A DNA stretch of 64,000 nt, from NCBI GenBank assembly GCA_002423895.1, contig DIOL01000026.1:1-64000 (forward strand). Direction: 5' to 3'. The notes below the pieces were generated by a model. It was not told the DNA's origin. It ran no database searches and saw nothing but the letters and a program-made list of their open reading frames with translations. This DNA is from Bacteroidales bacterium UBA5515 (lineage in GTDB: Bacteria > Bacteroidota > Bacteroidia > Bacteroidales > P3). Below are positions 35,918 to 45,410 of the stretch, piece by piece. The first letter of the stretch is position 1. Every line of letters starts with the position of its first letter. A program made the translations under genes and the position numbers.

Positions 35918-36898
35918 ATGAAAAAAATCATACTATTTGCACTGATAGCATTTATGGCTTTAGTAGGTGAATTAAAGGCTCAAGACCCTCATTTTTCACA
36001 ATTTTATGCTAATCCACTTTATGTAAATCCTGCTTTTGCTGGTTCAAACGTATGTCCAAGAATGGGATTTACTGTTAGAGATCAGTGGCCAAGTTTAGGT
36101 GCTTTTCAAACAGCAACAGTTTCTTATGACCAATATGTTGATTTTTTAAGTGGAGGTGTTGGTGCAATTATTTTGGGAGATAAGGCAGGAGATGCTTTCC
36201 GCTCAACTTCATTTTCATTAATGTATTCATTAAGACTTAAATTGACTCGAAAAATAAATATGAATCTTGCTCTTCAAGCTTCAGTTGCAAACAGGAGTTT
36301 AGATTTTACTAATTTGACTTTTGCAGATATGATTGATCCTCGTTATGGATTTATTTATTCAACTCAAGCTCAAGTTCCACCAAGTTTAAGTAACACTTAT
36401 GCTGACTTTGCAGCAGGAACAGTTGTTTATGGTGAAAACTGGTATGGAGGTGCAGCTTTTGCTCATTTAACTCAACCAGATGATGGTTTTGTATCTTACA
36501 ATAGATTACCTTTAAAGATAACTGTTCATGGAGGTGCAAAATTTAACATAAGTAGAGATAAAAGAAGAACAAACGCTTTCTTTGGAGCTCCAATAATATC
36601 TCCAAACATTATTTATAACATGCAAGGCAAATTCCATGACCTTAACTATGGACTATATTTAGACTGGTCTCCATTTATAGTTGGTGCATGGTTCCGTCAA
36701 GGATTTGAAAATCCTGATGCTTTTGTCTTTATGGCAGGAGTTCAACATGGAATGTTTAAAATTGGATATAGCTACGACATAACAGTGTCTTCTTTATCTA
36801 ATGTTTCAGGAGGAGCTCACGAACTTTCACTTGGTGTACAATTTAATTGCCCAGAAAAACGTAAGAAGTTAAAATCAATAGACTGTCCTACTTTCTAA
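35918..36898 (+). CDS. PorP/SprF family T9SS membrane protein
   Basis: 326 residues. A signal peptide ending LKAQ is followed by DPHFSQFYANPLYVNPAFAG, the signature of the PorP/SprF family, then barrel-like repeats to the C-terminus. Family members are outer-membrane proteins of the T9SS that anchor particular cargo or work with gliding adhesins. The gene sits head to head with porU and 81 bases ahead of the GldJ-like lipoprotein gene. Confidence 0.93.
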   Translation: MKKIILFALIAFMALVGELKAQDPHFSQFYANPLYVNPAFAGSNVCPRMGFTVRDQWPSLGAFQTATVSYDQYVDFLSGGVGAIILGDKAGDAFRSTSFSLMYSLRLKLTRKINMNLALQASVANRSLDFTNLTFADMIDPRYGFIYSTQAQVPPSLSNTYADFAAGTVVYGENWYGGAAFAHLTQPDDGFVSYNRLPLKITVHGGAKFNISRDKRRTNAFFGAPIISPNIIYNMQGKFHDLNYGLYLDWSPFIVGAWFRQGFENPDAFVFMAGVQHGMFKIGYSYDITVSSLSNVSGGAHELSLGVQFNCPEKRKKLKSIDCPTF

Positions 36899-36979
36899 GA
36901 GAAAGCTGTAACAAAAATTGCTAAACAATAGTATAAGAGAAAGTATAAAGTAAAGAATAATAATAAAAATATATTTTGT

Positions 36980-38503
36980 ATGAAAAAAAGTGCATTCAAA
37001 AAGATTTTATTTAGCATAGCAATAGTAACACTACTGTTTGGTTGTAAAGGAAACCCTAATGTTTCTGCAACAACTGGATGGAATTATGACGACCCTGCTT
37101 GGGGAGGATTTGAATCTGCTGTGCCTAATGATCAATTAGACCCTAACGGAATGGTATTTGTAGAAGGCGGAACATATGTTATGGGACAAACTACTGATAA
37201 TGTACGTAAGGAGTGGGATAATCAACCTCGTAGAGCTACAGTTTCATCTTTCTATATGGATGAATGTGAAGTTTCAAACCAAGATTATAGAGAATACTTA
37301 TATTGGTTGCAAAGAGCTTATGGCAATGACTATCCAGAATATGTTAAGAAAGCTTTGCCTGATACTCTTGTATGGAGATCTAAATTAGCTTTAAACGAAG
37401 CTTATGTTGAAAACTATTTCCGTCATCCAAACTATGCTGATTTCCCTGTTGTTGGAGTTTCATGGCTTCAAGCAGTTGAATATGCAAATTGGAGAACTGA
37501 CCGTGTAAATGAAAGAATATTAGTTGATAATGGATATTTGGAATTAGACTTAGACGCTCAAGGAGATAATACTTTCAACACTGATGCTTATTATGCAGGA
37601 CTATATGAAGGTTTAGTTTTGGAAGAAAAAGAAAATTTAGACCCAAGTTCAGAAGGAGTTAGAAAGATTAAAATTGAAGACGGACTTTTATTACCTAAGT
37701 TCCGTTTACCAACCGAAGCAGAATGGGAATTTGCAGCTTATGCTCTAATTGGAAATAGCTATGATGAAAGAATTGTTGAAAGAAGAATTTATCCTTGGAA
37801 TGGCTATCAAGTTAGAACAGACGATAAGAAATATTATGGTGAAATGTTAGCTAATTTCAAACGTACTAAGGGAGATGCAATGGGAACAGCAGGAGCTTTA
37901 AATGACCATTGGGAATACACTGCACCAGTAGCTTTCTATTTCCCTAACGATTATGGTTTATATAATATGGCAGGTAACGTTGCTGAATGGTGTTTGGATG
38001 TTTATCGTCCTTCAACAGGTCAGGATGCACAAGATATTAACCCATTCCGTGGTAATGTTTATAAGACTAAGGTTTTAGATGCTGATGGAATGATTTCAGA
38101 AAAAGACTCTTTAGGAAGAATTAGCTATAGAGAAGTAACCGTTGCTGAAAACATCAATCGTACAAATTACAAACAAGCTGATAACATTAACTATCTTGAT
38201 GGTGACCTTCGTTCTCAATTAACTGATCAATGGAAAAAAGAACAATCAGAAGAAGGAGAAGATGTTGTAACTTATGAAGAAGACCCAGAAGCACAACCTG
38301 TATCTGAATCAAATGCAATGTATGAATATGGAGTTTCTTCATTAATTACAGATAAAGTAAGAGTTATTAAGGGTGGTTCATGGAAAGATAGAGCATTCTA
38401 TTTAAGCCCAGGACAAAGAAGATTTTTAGATCAAACTAAGAGCACAGAATGGATTGGTTTCCGTTGTGCTATGGATCAACTTGGCTCAAAAAGCTTATAC
38501 TAA
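36980..38503 (+). CDS. gldJ: GldJ-like T9SS/gliding lipoprotein (sulfatase-modifying-factor fold)
   Basis: 507 residues. Lipoprotein signal peptide with the lipobox cysteine in LLFGCKG. The rest is a formylglycine-generating-enzyme-like fold: MVFVEGGTYVMGQTTDNV, FYMDECEVSNQDYREYLYWL, FPVVGVSWLQAVEYANWRT, FRLPTEAEWEFAA, YNMAGNVAEWCLDVY, RVIKGGSWKDRAFY. GldK/PorK and GldJ share this fold. GldJ is preferred because the STTGW-like segment (ATTGWNYDDPAWGGFE) and the closeness to porU/porV match the gldJ-porU-porV neighbourhood of Flavobacterium; PorK would normally be followed by PorL, M and N, which are absent here. An enzymatic role is not expected. Confidence 0.75.
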   Translation: MKKSAFKKILFSIAIVTLLFGCKGNPNVSATTGWNYDDPAWGGFESAVPNDQLDPNGMVFVEGGTYVMGQTTDNVRKEWDNQPRRATVSSFYMDECEVSNQDYREYLYWLQRAYGNDYPEYVKKALPDTLVWRSKLALNEAYVENYFRHPNYADFPVVGVSWLQAVEYANWRTDRVNERILVDNGYLELDLDAQGDNTFNTDAYYAGLYEGLVLEEKENLDPSSEGVRKIKIEDGLLLPKFRLPTEAEWEFAAYALIGNSYDERIVERRIYPWNGYQVRTDDKKYYGEMLANFKRTKGDAMGTAGALNDHWEYTAPVAFYFPNDYGLYNMAGNVAEWCLDVYRPSTGQDAQDINPFRGNVYKTKVLDADGMISEKDSLGRISYREVTVAENINRTNYKQADNINYLDGDLRSQLTDQWKKEQSEEGEDVVTYEEDPEAQPVSESNAMYEYGVSSLITDKVRVIKGGSWKDRAFYLSPGQRRFLDQTKSTEWIGFRCAMDQLGSKSLY

Positions 38504-38525
38504 TATATAATAATATATGATAATG

Positions 38526-38553
38526 AGTCTCACCTTAAGGTGAGACTTTTTTT
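38526..38553 (+). terminator. Rho-independent terminator after gldJ
   Basis: A 22-bp palindrome (AGTCTCACCTT/AAGGTGAGACT, 38526-38547) followed by a T run to 38553. Confidence 0.9.
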
Positions 38554-38587
38554 GTATCAAAATTTTTCCTAATTTCGCAACTTCAAT

Positions 38588-39595
38588 ATGACAAAGAAAT
38601 ACGAACAAATATTAGAAGATTTTAAAACTAAAAACTTTTCTCCAATCTATGTTTTAACTGGAGATGAGCCTTTCTATATTGATGCATTGGCTGAAAAGTT
38701 TGATTCTTCTCTTTTAGATGAAAGCGAAAAAGACTTTAATCAAACAGTGCTTTATGGAAGAGATATAACAATTGATGATATCATTTCCAATGCCAAGCTC
38801 TATCCCATGATGTCGGACTACAGATTAGTTCTGGTTCGTGAAGCACAAGATATTGATAAAAAAGATTGGTCAAAATTTGATTCATATTTCAACAACCCCA
38901 TACCAACAACAGTTATAGTTATATGTTATAAGTATAAGACTATAGAAAAGTCATTCTTGAAGAAGGTAGATAAGGCAGGTGCTGTTTTTGAAAGCAAGAA
39001 ACTATACGATAATGCAATCCCTCAATGGATAATTAATTATGCAAAGTCAATAGGCTTGAAGATTAATCCTTATGGTGCGCAGATTATTGCAGACTACTTG
39101 GGAAACAATTTAGAGAAAATTGCAAACGAACTCTCCAAACTAAAGCTTAACCTCAAACAAGACGAAGAGATAACAATCAATCATATTGAGCAATATATAG
39201 GAATAAGTAAGGATTTTAATGTCTTTGAATTGCAAAAAGCCTTAGCTACAAGGGATGTCCTTTCAGCAAATAGAATAATCAACTATTTTGATGCCAATCC
39301 AAAGGAAAACCCAATTCAAATAGTATTTCCTTCACTTTTATCTTATTTTACAAAGGTTATCATAGCCTCACAGGTAAAAGATAAAACACCCGACAATGTT
39401 GCCAAAGCAATTGGTGTCAATAAATTCTTCGTTAAAGAATATTTCACTGCAATTAACAACTATAGCTTAGACAAGCTCTTTCAGATAATATCTCTTTTAA
39501 GAGAATATGACCTTAAATCAAAAGGCTTAGACGTTGCACCCAATGTTTCAAATGGCGATTTATTAAAAGAATTAGTATTTAAAATAACTCATTAA
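38588..39595 (+). CDS. holA: DNA polymerase III subunit delta
   Basis: 335 residues, normal size. N-terminal NFSPIYVLTGDEPFYIDALAEKF is the characteristic delta start, followed by the SDYRLVLVREAQDIDKKDW segment and the C-terminal helical domain (ENPIQIVFPSLLSYF, LREYDLKSKGL). Delta opens the sliding clamp as part of the clamp loader. It starts 35 bases after the gldJ terminator; a weak TAATTTCG element lies at 38570-38577. Confidence 0.94.
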   Translation: MTKKYEQILEDFKTKNFSPIYVLTGDEPFYIDALAEKFDSSLLDESEKDFNQTVLYGRDITIDDIISNAKLYPMMSDYRLVLVREAQDIDKKDWSKFDSYFNNPIPTTVIVICYKYKTIEKSFLKKVDKAGAVFESKKLYDNAIPQWIINYAKSIGLKINPYGAQIIADYLGNNLEKIANELSKLKLNLKQDEEITINHIEQYIGISKDFNVFELQKALATRDVLSANRIINYFDANPKENPIQIVFPSLLSYFTKVIIASQVKDKTPDNVAKAIGVNKFFVKEYFTAINNYSLDKLFQIISLLREYDLKSKGLDVAPNVSNGDLLKELVFKITH

Positions 39596-39637
39596 ATAAC
39601 AACATACAAAAACAATTATTTTTAACACTTTACTCAA

Positions 39638-41974
39638 ATGAAAAAACAATCCATTTTCCTCTTTCTTGCATTTCTATTTTTCTCTTTAGGCGCTTTTGCG
39701 CAAACAGGAATGATTAAAGGTTTCGTTTATGATAAAAAATCAGGCGAGCCAGTAATGTTTTCTAATATTTTAATTCAAAAAACCACCTATGGCTCAACGA
39801 CCGATGATAATGGATATTTTGTAATCAACAAAGTGCCAAAAGGAGACTATACCCTTAGGGTAAGTTTTATGGGCTATGAAGAAAAGCTTATTCCTGTTAC
39901 AGTTAAAGCAGGAGGAATACTTTCATTGAGAATTGAGTTAGAGCCAAGCTCCAAGATGCTTGATGCCATAGTTATTAATGCTGAAAGACAGGCAGCAAGA
40001 ACAGAAAGTCAGGTTTCCGTTGAGAAAATAACTCCAAGAGAAATAACACAAATGCCTTCAATTGGAGGAAATGCCGATTTGGCTCAATATATGCAGGTTT
40101 TACCAGGAGTTATCTTCACTGGTGACCAGGGAGGACAGCTATACATTAGAGGAGGTTCAGCCATTCAAAACAAAGTACTCTTAGACGGAATGATAATCTA
40201 TAATCCTTTCCATTCCATTGGACTATTCTCAGTTTTCGAAACAGACATAATTCGTTCAGCCGACATATTCACTGGAGGCTTTGGAGCAAGATATGGAGGA
40301 GCTCTTTCTTCCATTATGGACATAAGCACAAGAGAAGGAAACAAAAAAGAAACACATGGAAAGATAGGAGCAAGCACCTTTGGAGCAAACATAATGGTTG
40401 AAGGACCAATCATAAAACAAGACTCATCAAGAGAAATGTCACTTTCATATCTATTCACAGCCAAAAACTCTTATCTGTCTCAAACCTCCAAATCAATTTA
40501 CTCTTATATCGATGGCTCACTCCCTTACGACTTCTTAGACCTTTATGGAAAAATATCATTCAGCGGATATAATGGCTCAAAGATAAATCTCTTTGGCTTT
40601 AACTTCACTGACAAAGTAAGTCAATATAAATCCATTGCCAATTACGATTGGACAAACCAAGGATTTGGAGCTAATTTCCTGCTTCTTCCAGGCAATACCA
40701 CAGCACTTGTAGAAGGATTCTTATCCTATTCTGACTACACAATAAATATGGAAGAAACAACAACTAAAAATGCCAAGTCAAGCAATATAGGAGGATTTAA
40801 TGTAGGGCTGTCAGCAACAAATTTCTTTGGAGAAAACAAACTGATTTACGGTTTTGAAATGATAGGCTCCACAACCAACACCACCATAACAAAAAAAGAC
40901 TCTCTAACATCTAAAACCACAAACAACACCGACTACTCAACAGAAGCAGGAGTGTATATACTCTTCAAAGGAATTTGGGGTAAGTTTCTTTATGAACCAA
41001 GCTTTAGAATAAACTATTATGGCTCACTAAGCAAAGGCTCACCAGAACCACGACTTGCACTAAAATACAACCTGACTGATCGCATACGATTGAAAGCAGC
41101 AACAGGAAAATACTCACAAATATTTATTGATACAAAACCTAACTACGACATAGTAAATCTCTTCACTGGCTATTTAACCATAGACCCAGAAATGATGAAT
41201 ATTGTAACTCAATTTAAAGGACAGGAAATAACATCCTATCTACAAACCTCCAATCACTACATCTTTGGAGTAGAATATGACTTAACCAATCGCATTACCC
41301 TAAATGTTGAAGGTTACTACAAAACAATGAAAGGATTAATATCTTTAAACAGATATAAACTCTTTGCCGATGACCAGGAACATAGCTCAACTGGAACAAG
41401 TCCAAAACCTGAATACATGAAAAAAGACTACTCCGTTGAGAATGGAGAAGCCTATGGAGTTGACTTTAGTGCCAAATATGATGATGGAAGACTTTATGTT
41501 TGGACAGTATATTCTTATGGAAAAGTTACAAGAGAAGACCAAATGATTGAATATTTCCCTCACTACGATAGAAGACATAATGTGAACGTATTGCTATCCT
41601 ACCAGTTAGGGCTTTCTCGCTCATGGGAAGTAAGCTTTAGATGGAACTATGGAAGTGGATTTCCATTTACTCCTAACAAAGGAGGTCAAGAACTCTTAGA
41701 CTTCCAGTCAGGCATTAACTACGATTATTTATATGCCAATGGCTCACTTCAAATGATACTTGGCGACTACAACTCAAAACGTCTTCCTGAATATCACCGT
41801 TTAGACCTGTCAATAAAGAAACGATTTGAAATAAAAAGAGCAATCTTTGAACTTAACCTAAGCGTAACCAACCTCTACGACCGCAACAACCTATTCTATC
41901 AAGACAGAATAACAGGACAAAGAGTTAACCAACTACCAATAATGCCAAGCTTCGGCCTAAACATTAGTTTCTAA
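39638..41974 (+). CDS. TonB-dependent receptor with carboxypeptidase-regulatory-like domain
   Basis: 778 residues. Signal peptide ending GAFAQ; a CarboxypepD_reg-like domain (GMIKGFVYDKKSGEPVMFSN ... VPKGDYTLRVSFMGYEE, about 24-105); a plug domain with LPGVIFTGDQGGQLYIRGG; a 22-strand-type barrel ending LNISF with a terminal aromatic residue. Such receptors import siderophores, vitamins or oligosaccharides using TonB energy; the ligand is unknown. There is no SusD partner, so glycan import is less likely. Confidence 0.94.
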   Translation: MKKQSIFLFLAFLFFSLGAFAQTGMIKGFVYDKKSGEPVMFSNILIQKTTYGSTTDDNGYFVINKVPKGDYTLRVSFMGYEEKLIPVTVKAGGILSLRIELEPSSKMLDAIVINAERQAARTESQVSVEKITPREITQMPSIGGNADLAQYMQVLPGVIFTGDQGGQLYIRGGSAIQNKVLLDGMIIYNPFHSIGLFSVFETDIIRSADIFTGGFGARYGGALSSIMDISTREGNKKETHGKIGASTFGANIMVEGPIIKQDSSREMSLSYLFTAKNSYLSQTSKSIYSYIDGSLPYDFLDLYGKISFSGYNGSKINLFGFNFTDKVSQYKSIANYDWTNQGFGANFLLLPGNTTALVEGFLSYSDYTINMEETTTKNAKSSNIGGFNVGLSATNFFGENKLIYGFEMIGSTTNTTITKKDSLTSKTTNNTDYSTEAGVYILFKGIWGKFLYEPSFRINYYGSLSKGSPEPRLALKYNLTDRIRLKAATGKYSQIFIDTKPNYDIVNLFTGYLTIDPEMMNIVTQFKGQEITSYLQTSNHYIFGVEYDLTNRITLNVEGYYKTMKGLISLNRYKLFADDQEHSSTGTSPKPEYMKKDYSVENGEAYGVDFSAKYDDGRLYVWTVYSYGKVTREDQMIEYFPHYDRRHNVNVLLSYQLGLSRSWEVSFRWNYGSGFPFTPNKGGQELLDFQSGINYDYLYANGSLQMILGDYNSKRLPEYHRLDLSIKKRFEIKRAIFELNLSVTNLYDRNNLFYQDRITGQRVNQLPIMPSFGLNISF

Positions 41975-42054
41975 GATTTTCTTTGACTTTGACTTTGTCT
42001 TTTCTTTGAAAAGGCACAATTAATAATAAATATCAAATTGAAAATCTTAACAAT

Positions 42055-44403
42055 ATGTTAGAGAGTAATAATAGCCATAAAGCAAAGTTCTTATTCAAAC
42101 AAATAAATTCTTCAATAATAGACTTATTATTTGTAATTCTATTATCAATATTGATTCTAATATCTCTTATCAATTTCTCTGGATTTCTTTTTACTAATTT
42201 TGGAGTACCAGAAAACCCTTTTTTGAATGATATTATTTTTAGAAAATTCCTAAATTCATTATTTAATATTACCCTTGTTAGTTCTCTTTTTAATTTTTTG
42301 TTTTTTAGTGTATTAAAAAAGGAATCTTTTGGGGAGAATATAGGCAATCTAAAAATTAAAGGAAATAGTAAGTTAAAAACATACTTATTTAAAGGACTAA
42401 CAAAATATTTATTTATATATCTTATTCCTATTTTACTCTTTTATTTTAATGCTTTTAGCCCACAAGCTATATTAATTTATTGGTTGTTATTTGCATTTAT
42501 AAGATTATTGTTTTTATTAATTGTTAAGCGTAGTATATTTAATTATCTTTTTGGAATAGAAGTAGAATTAAATACTAATTCTAAAAGAATAAAAATAAGA
42601 ACTGTTTTAATATCAACAATAATTGATGCTGGAGTTATTTATTCCATATCCTATTTTTTGTACACAGTTCTCTTGTCTTTTATATATACTGATTTTTTTA
42701 ATTTTCTAATCATAACTTGGATTGCTTATCAGCTGTTATCCTCTATTTTTAAAGGAAGAACATTTGGTAAACTGATAGTTGGCATTAGTTATAAATTGAA
42801 TAATGAAGAAAAGAATTTAAGAGGAAAATTAATACTCAGTACATTAAATAAGATAATATTTGTTATTCTTATACCTTATCTTATTATGTATTTACTGGGT
42901 ATAAGAGAACCCTTTGCAGTATTTATGAATATTCTTTTTTTCTCATCATATTTTTCTCTTGTGTTTTTTATTGTTAAAGGAGAAAAGTTCTGGGATAAGT
43001 TATCAGATATAAGTTCTTTTTATTCAAAAGACAAAATAAGTACAAATATATATGCTTATCTGTCTTTATGTTTAGTTGTTTTAGTGTCTTTCTTTGTTTC
43101 ACAACATCTTAATAATAAGATTCAAAATAATAACAATAAAATATTCGGTTTCAACTATCCATACCAGTTTGCTGATAATAAAAATTATAATTCTTACAAG
43201 GAACATGCACAATGGGTAAAGAAACAACCTTTGTCATCAAAAGAATACATACTAAATTTATATAAGAAATATGATATTGTAATCCTTCATGAGAAATATC
43301 ATGGAGAAATGACCCAGTGGGATTTGATAACTGAAATAGTAAAGGATACATCGTTTATAAATAATGCAGGAGTAATTTTTACAGAATATGGAAGTGTTCA
43401 GCATCAAGATAAATTAGACAGTTTATTGCTTAAAAAATTTAATTCAGATGAGGAACTGGAAAAAGAGACAGCATGTTTGATGAACTTTATGACCTCAGGC
43501 TATTATTATTTTCTCAAGGATATTAATTTATTAAACAATACTTTAGCAGATAGCTTAAAAGTAAGAGTTAGATTTACCGATATGATTGATTGGGATTATT
43601 TTACCGAAGGAAACAGGTTTGATATTCCTGATATTGATAATCGTGACAGTTTAATGGCTCAAGTGGTAGTTGACTGGTATAAAAAACAAACACAAAATAA
43701 ACAGAAAAATAAATGTTTAGTTATAACAAATTCTCGTCATGCTTTTGGTTATCCACAAGGAAAGGAGATATTTGAGAATCGTAAATACGAACATTTATTC
43801 TCTGGCAATGAAGGGCAATATATATTTGAAGGTATTCCGAATAAAACAGCCAATGTATTGCAGGCAGGAGCCCCTTTAAATGATGCTCGAATGTTCTTTG
43901 CCCCTTTATATAAGCCTGTAAATTCAGGAATTTGGGATGCAGCCTTTAAAGCCAATAATTATAAATCAGTAGGATTTGATTTAGCAGGCAGTCCATTTGG
44001 ATATGATGAGTTGGATATGTATCCATTAAGAGGAGCAAAGATTAAATATGGATATAAAGATTTCTTTACAGGATTAATTTTTACTAAACCATATGAAAAG
44101 CTTGAAACAAGTGGCTATCCTTATGAACAGTACGCCGCAAAAAAAGAAATGGAGTTTAAGAAAAACAGTCCAAAATATAAATTAAAGAATATTGATTATT
44201 CTTTATTATCAACGGAATATAAAGATGAGTCGTTGACAAGACAAAGTATGATGAAATCAGAAACACCCTCTTTGTTGCATATATCTAATTATATGGGAAT
44301 AATAATATTAATAATATCTACTGCCTTATCATTATTATTTTCTACTTATTTTTTAATAGTGAAACTAATAAAGGGAGATAAAAATAAAACAGCCATAGAG
44401 TAA
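42055..44403 (+). CDS. RDD-like polytopic membrane protein fused to an extracytoplasmic ExxHxE domain
   Basis: 782 residues. The first 365 are membrane-spanning with two RDD-like halves (ENIGNLKIKGN...; KGRTFGKLIVGISYKLN, then GEKFWDKLSD). Residues about 385-735 form a large soluble domain: KEYILNLYKKYDIVILHEKYHGE (ExxHxE near 411), TQWDL, VIFTEYGS, VITNSRHAF (about 560) and VGFDLAGSPFGYDELDM (about 640). A final helix lies near 745-768. The soluble domain is paralogous to that at 49628-51166. ExxH plus a downstream Glu and His recall the erythromycin-esterase/TIKI/ChaN-like superfamily, but this is a motif-level suggestion only. Confidence 0.72.
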   Translation: MLESNNSHKAKFLFKQINSSIIDLLFVILLSILILISLINFSGFLFTNFGVPENPFLNDIIFRKFLNSLFNITLVSSLFNFLFFSVLKKESFGENIGNLKIKGNSKLKTYLFKGLTKYLFIYLIPILLFYFNAFSPQAILIYWLLFAFIRLLFLLIVKRSIFNYLFGIEVELNTNSKRIKIRTVLISTIIDAGVIYSISYFLYTVLLSFIYTDFFNFLIITWIAYQLLSSIFKGRTFGKLIVGISYKLNNEEKNLRGKLILSTLNKIIFVILIPYLIMYLLGIREPFAVFMNILFFSSYFSLVFFIVKGEKFWDKLSDISSFYSKDKISTNIYAYLSLCLVVLVSFFVSQHLNNKIQNNNNKIFGFNYPYQFADNKNYNSYKEHAQWVKKQPLSSKEYILNLYKKYDIVILHEKYHGEMTQWDLITEIVKDTSFINNAGVIFTEYGSVQHQDKLDSLLLKKFNSDEELEKETACLMNFMTSGYYYFLKDINLLNNTLADSLKVRVRFTDMIDWDYFTEGNRFDIPDIDNRDSLMAQVVVDWYKKQTQNKQKNKCLVITNSRHAFGYPQGKEIFENRKYEHLFSGNEGQYIFEGIPNKTANVLQAGAPLNDARMFFAPLYKPVNSGIWDAAFKANNYKSVGFDLAGSPFGYDELDMYPLRGAKIKYGYKDFFTGLIFTKPYEKLETSGYPYEQYAAKKEMEFKKNSPKYKLKNIDYSLLSTEYKDESLTRQSMMKSETPSLLHISNYMGIIILIISTALSLLFSTYFLIVKLIKGDKNKTAIE

Positions 44404-44466
44404 CCCAACTTATCTTTTAGTTTTTATCTTCGATGCTCTCGAACTTCGTTCTTCGGGTCACTTTTA

Positions 44467-44490
44467 TAACCCCTCATTCCCCTAAAGGGG
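44467..44490. repeat. CCCCTAAAGGGG intergenic repeat copy
   Basis: TAACCCCTCATTCCCCT followed by AAAGGGG; matches 26333-26356 with one difference and shares the palindrome with 22369-22380. The surrounding sequence to 44650 has CTTTTAGTTTTTCAC-like runs and no gene. Confidence 0.65.
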
Positions 44491-44650
44491 AAGCAACTTT
44501 TACCTTTTAGTTTTTCACTTTTAGCTTTTATCTCCTATGCTCTCGAACTTAGTCCTACGTCCTCGCAATGACGTAAGAGCAAAAAATCTCAACACCTAAA
44601 CCTCAATTTAAAAGTTAAAAATTAAAATTTGCAATTCTCAAAATAAAGTA

Positions 44651-44996
44651 TTGACTAATCAATAAAAATTTCGTATATTTGCAAATACAAAATATTGAAA
44701 CTAAGTTCTTAGAAATTTAATTCAAAATTTCCCAATAAATTTTATTAAAAAAAGATGCACATCTTTTACCCCGAAAGATGTGCATCTTTTGGTATGAAAG
44801 ATGTGCATCTTTCGAGAATTAACTCCTTGTTTTATAATTTTATGATAAGGTTTTGTGAAAATATATCCTTGTTTTGTAAAAATATATCCTTGTTTTAATT
44901 TGCTGAAACGCTGTTTTAATTTGCTAACTCTTCGTTTTAATAAATTCTTTCTTTGTTTTTATTTACTGAAACAAGGTTTTAATTTACTTAAATAAA
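44651..44996 (+). repeat. Dispersed promoter-plus-array repeat, copy D
   Basis: Copy of 22531-22805, same orientation, with a longer tail. Promoter-like element TTG 44651-44653 and TATATTTG 44674-44681 (spacer 20). Palindromic CATCTTT halves begin at 44760, 44783 and 44806 (23 bp apart). GTTTT cores follow at 44829, 44850, 44871, 44892, 44913, 44934, 44955 and 44976: eight units, exactly 21 bp apart, though the letters between them vary. Confidence 0.9.
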
Positions 44997-45012
44997 CTTT
45001 AAAGAGAGAAAA

Positions 45013-45111
45013 AAGTTAATCAAGTTAACCAAGTTAATCAAATTACCAAGAAAAAAAGTTTTTAAAAAATAAATAACTAAAGTTCTAAAAAATGGTTAAC
45101 TTGATTAACTT
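45013..45111. repeat. 18-bp inverted repeat built of 9-bp tandem units
   Basis: 45013-45030 and 45094-45111 are perfect reverse complements 63 bases apart. Each arm consists of GTTAA(T/C)CAA-like 9-bp tandem units, with about four units on the left and three on the right. The remainder of 45112-45290 is AT-rich without recognised features. Confidence 0.75.
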
Positions 45112-45294
45112 AGGTAACTTTTTTGAGACATACAGATAATTAAGTGTGTTTCCTTGTTTCCATGTTTTAATATGCCCCTTTTATTATTACTTTTTTGTGT
45201 AACGCTATATCAAAATGAGAAAGTAATAATAATGAAGACAAGATAATTATTCTATTATTTTTTCATTGAGGGAATTTTACTAATTAATACAACA

Positions 45295-45339
45295 TATAGT
45301 TGCTAAATTACAACTATAAATAGAGTAATTACAACTATA
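45295..45339. promoter_or_regulatory. Putative operator upstream of the XRE-pentapeptide gene
   Basis: TATAGTTG (45295-45302) and CAACTATA (45311-45318) form an inverted repeat with an 8-base spacer. A second CAACTATA (45332-45339) lies exactly 21 bases downstream, two helical turns, just before the promoter. The arrangement suits dimeric helix-turn-helix binding and autoregulation. Confidence 0.5.
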
Positions 45340-45352
45340 AGTAATAATGTTT

Positions 45353-45385
45353 TTGTAATTAAAATTATGAATCATAGTATATTTG
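45353..45385 (+). promoter_or_regulatory. Predicted promoter of the XRE-pentapeptide gene
   Basis: TTG at 45353-45355 and TATATTTG at 45378-45385, spacer 22 bases, about 25 bases before the ATG. Confidence 0.6.
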
Positions 45386-45410
45386 CAGCATAAAAATATA
45401 AATAATACAT

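Noticed and set aside
36980..38503. Active formylglycine-generating or sulfatase-modifying enzyme
   Set aside because: The fold matches, but the lipobox, length and T9SS neighbourhood fit GldJ/GldK, which are structural relatives.
40198..40464. Minus-strand frame of 88 residues inside the TonB receptor gene
   Set aside because: Embedded in a clear receptor plug domain; no independent evidence of coding.
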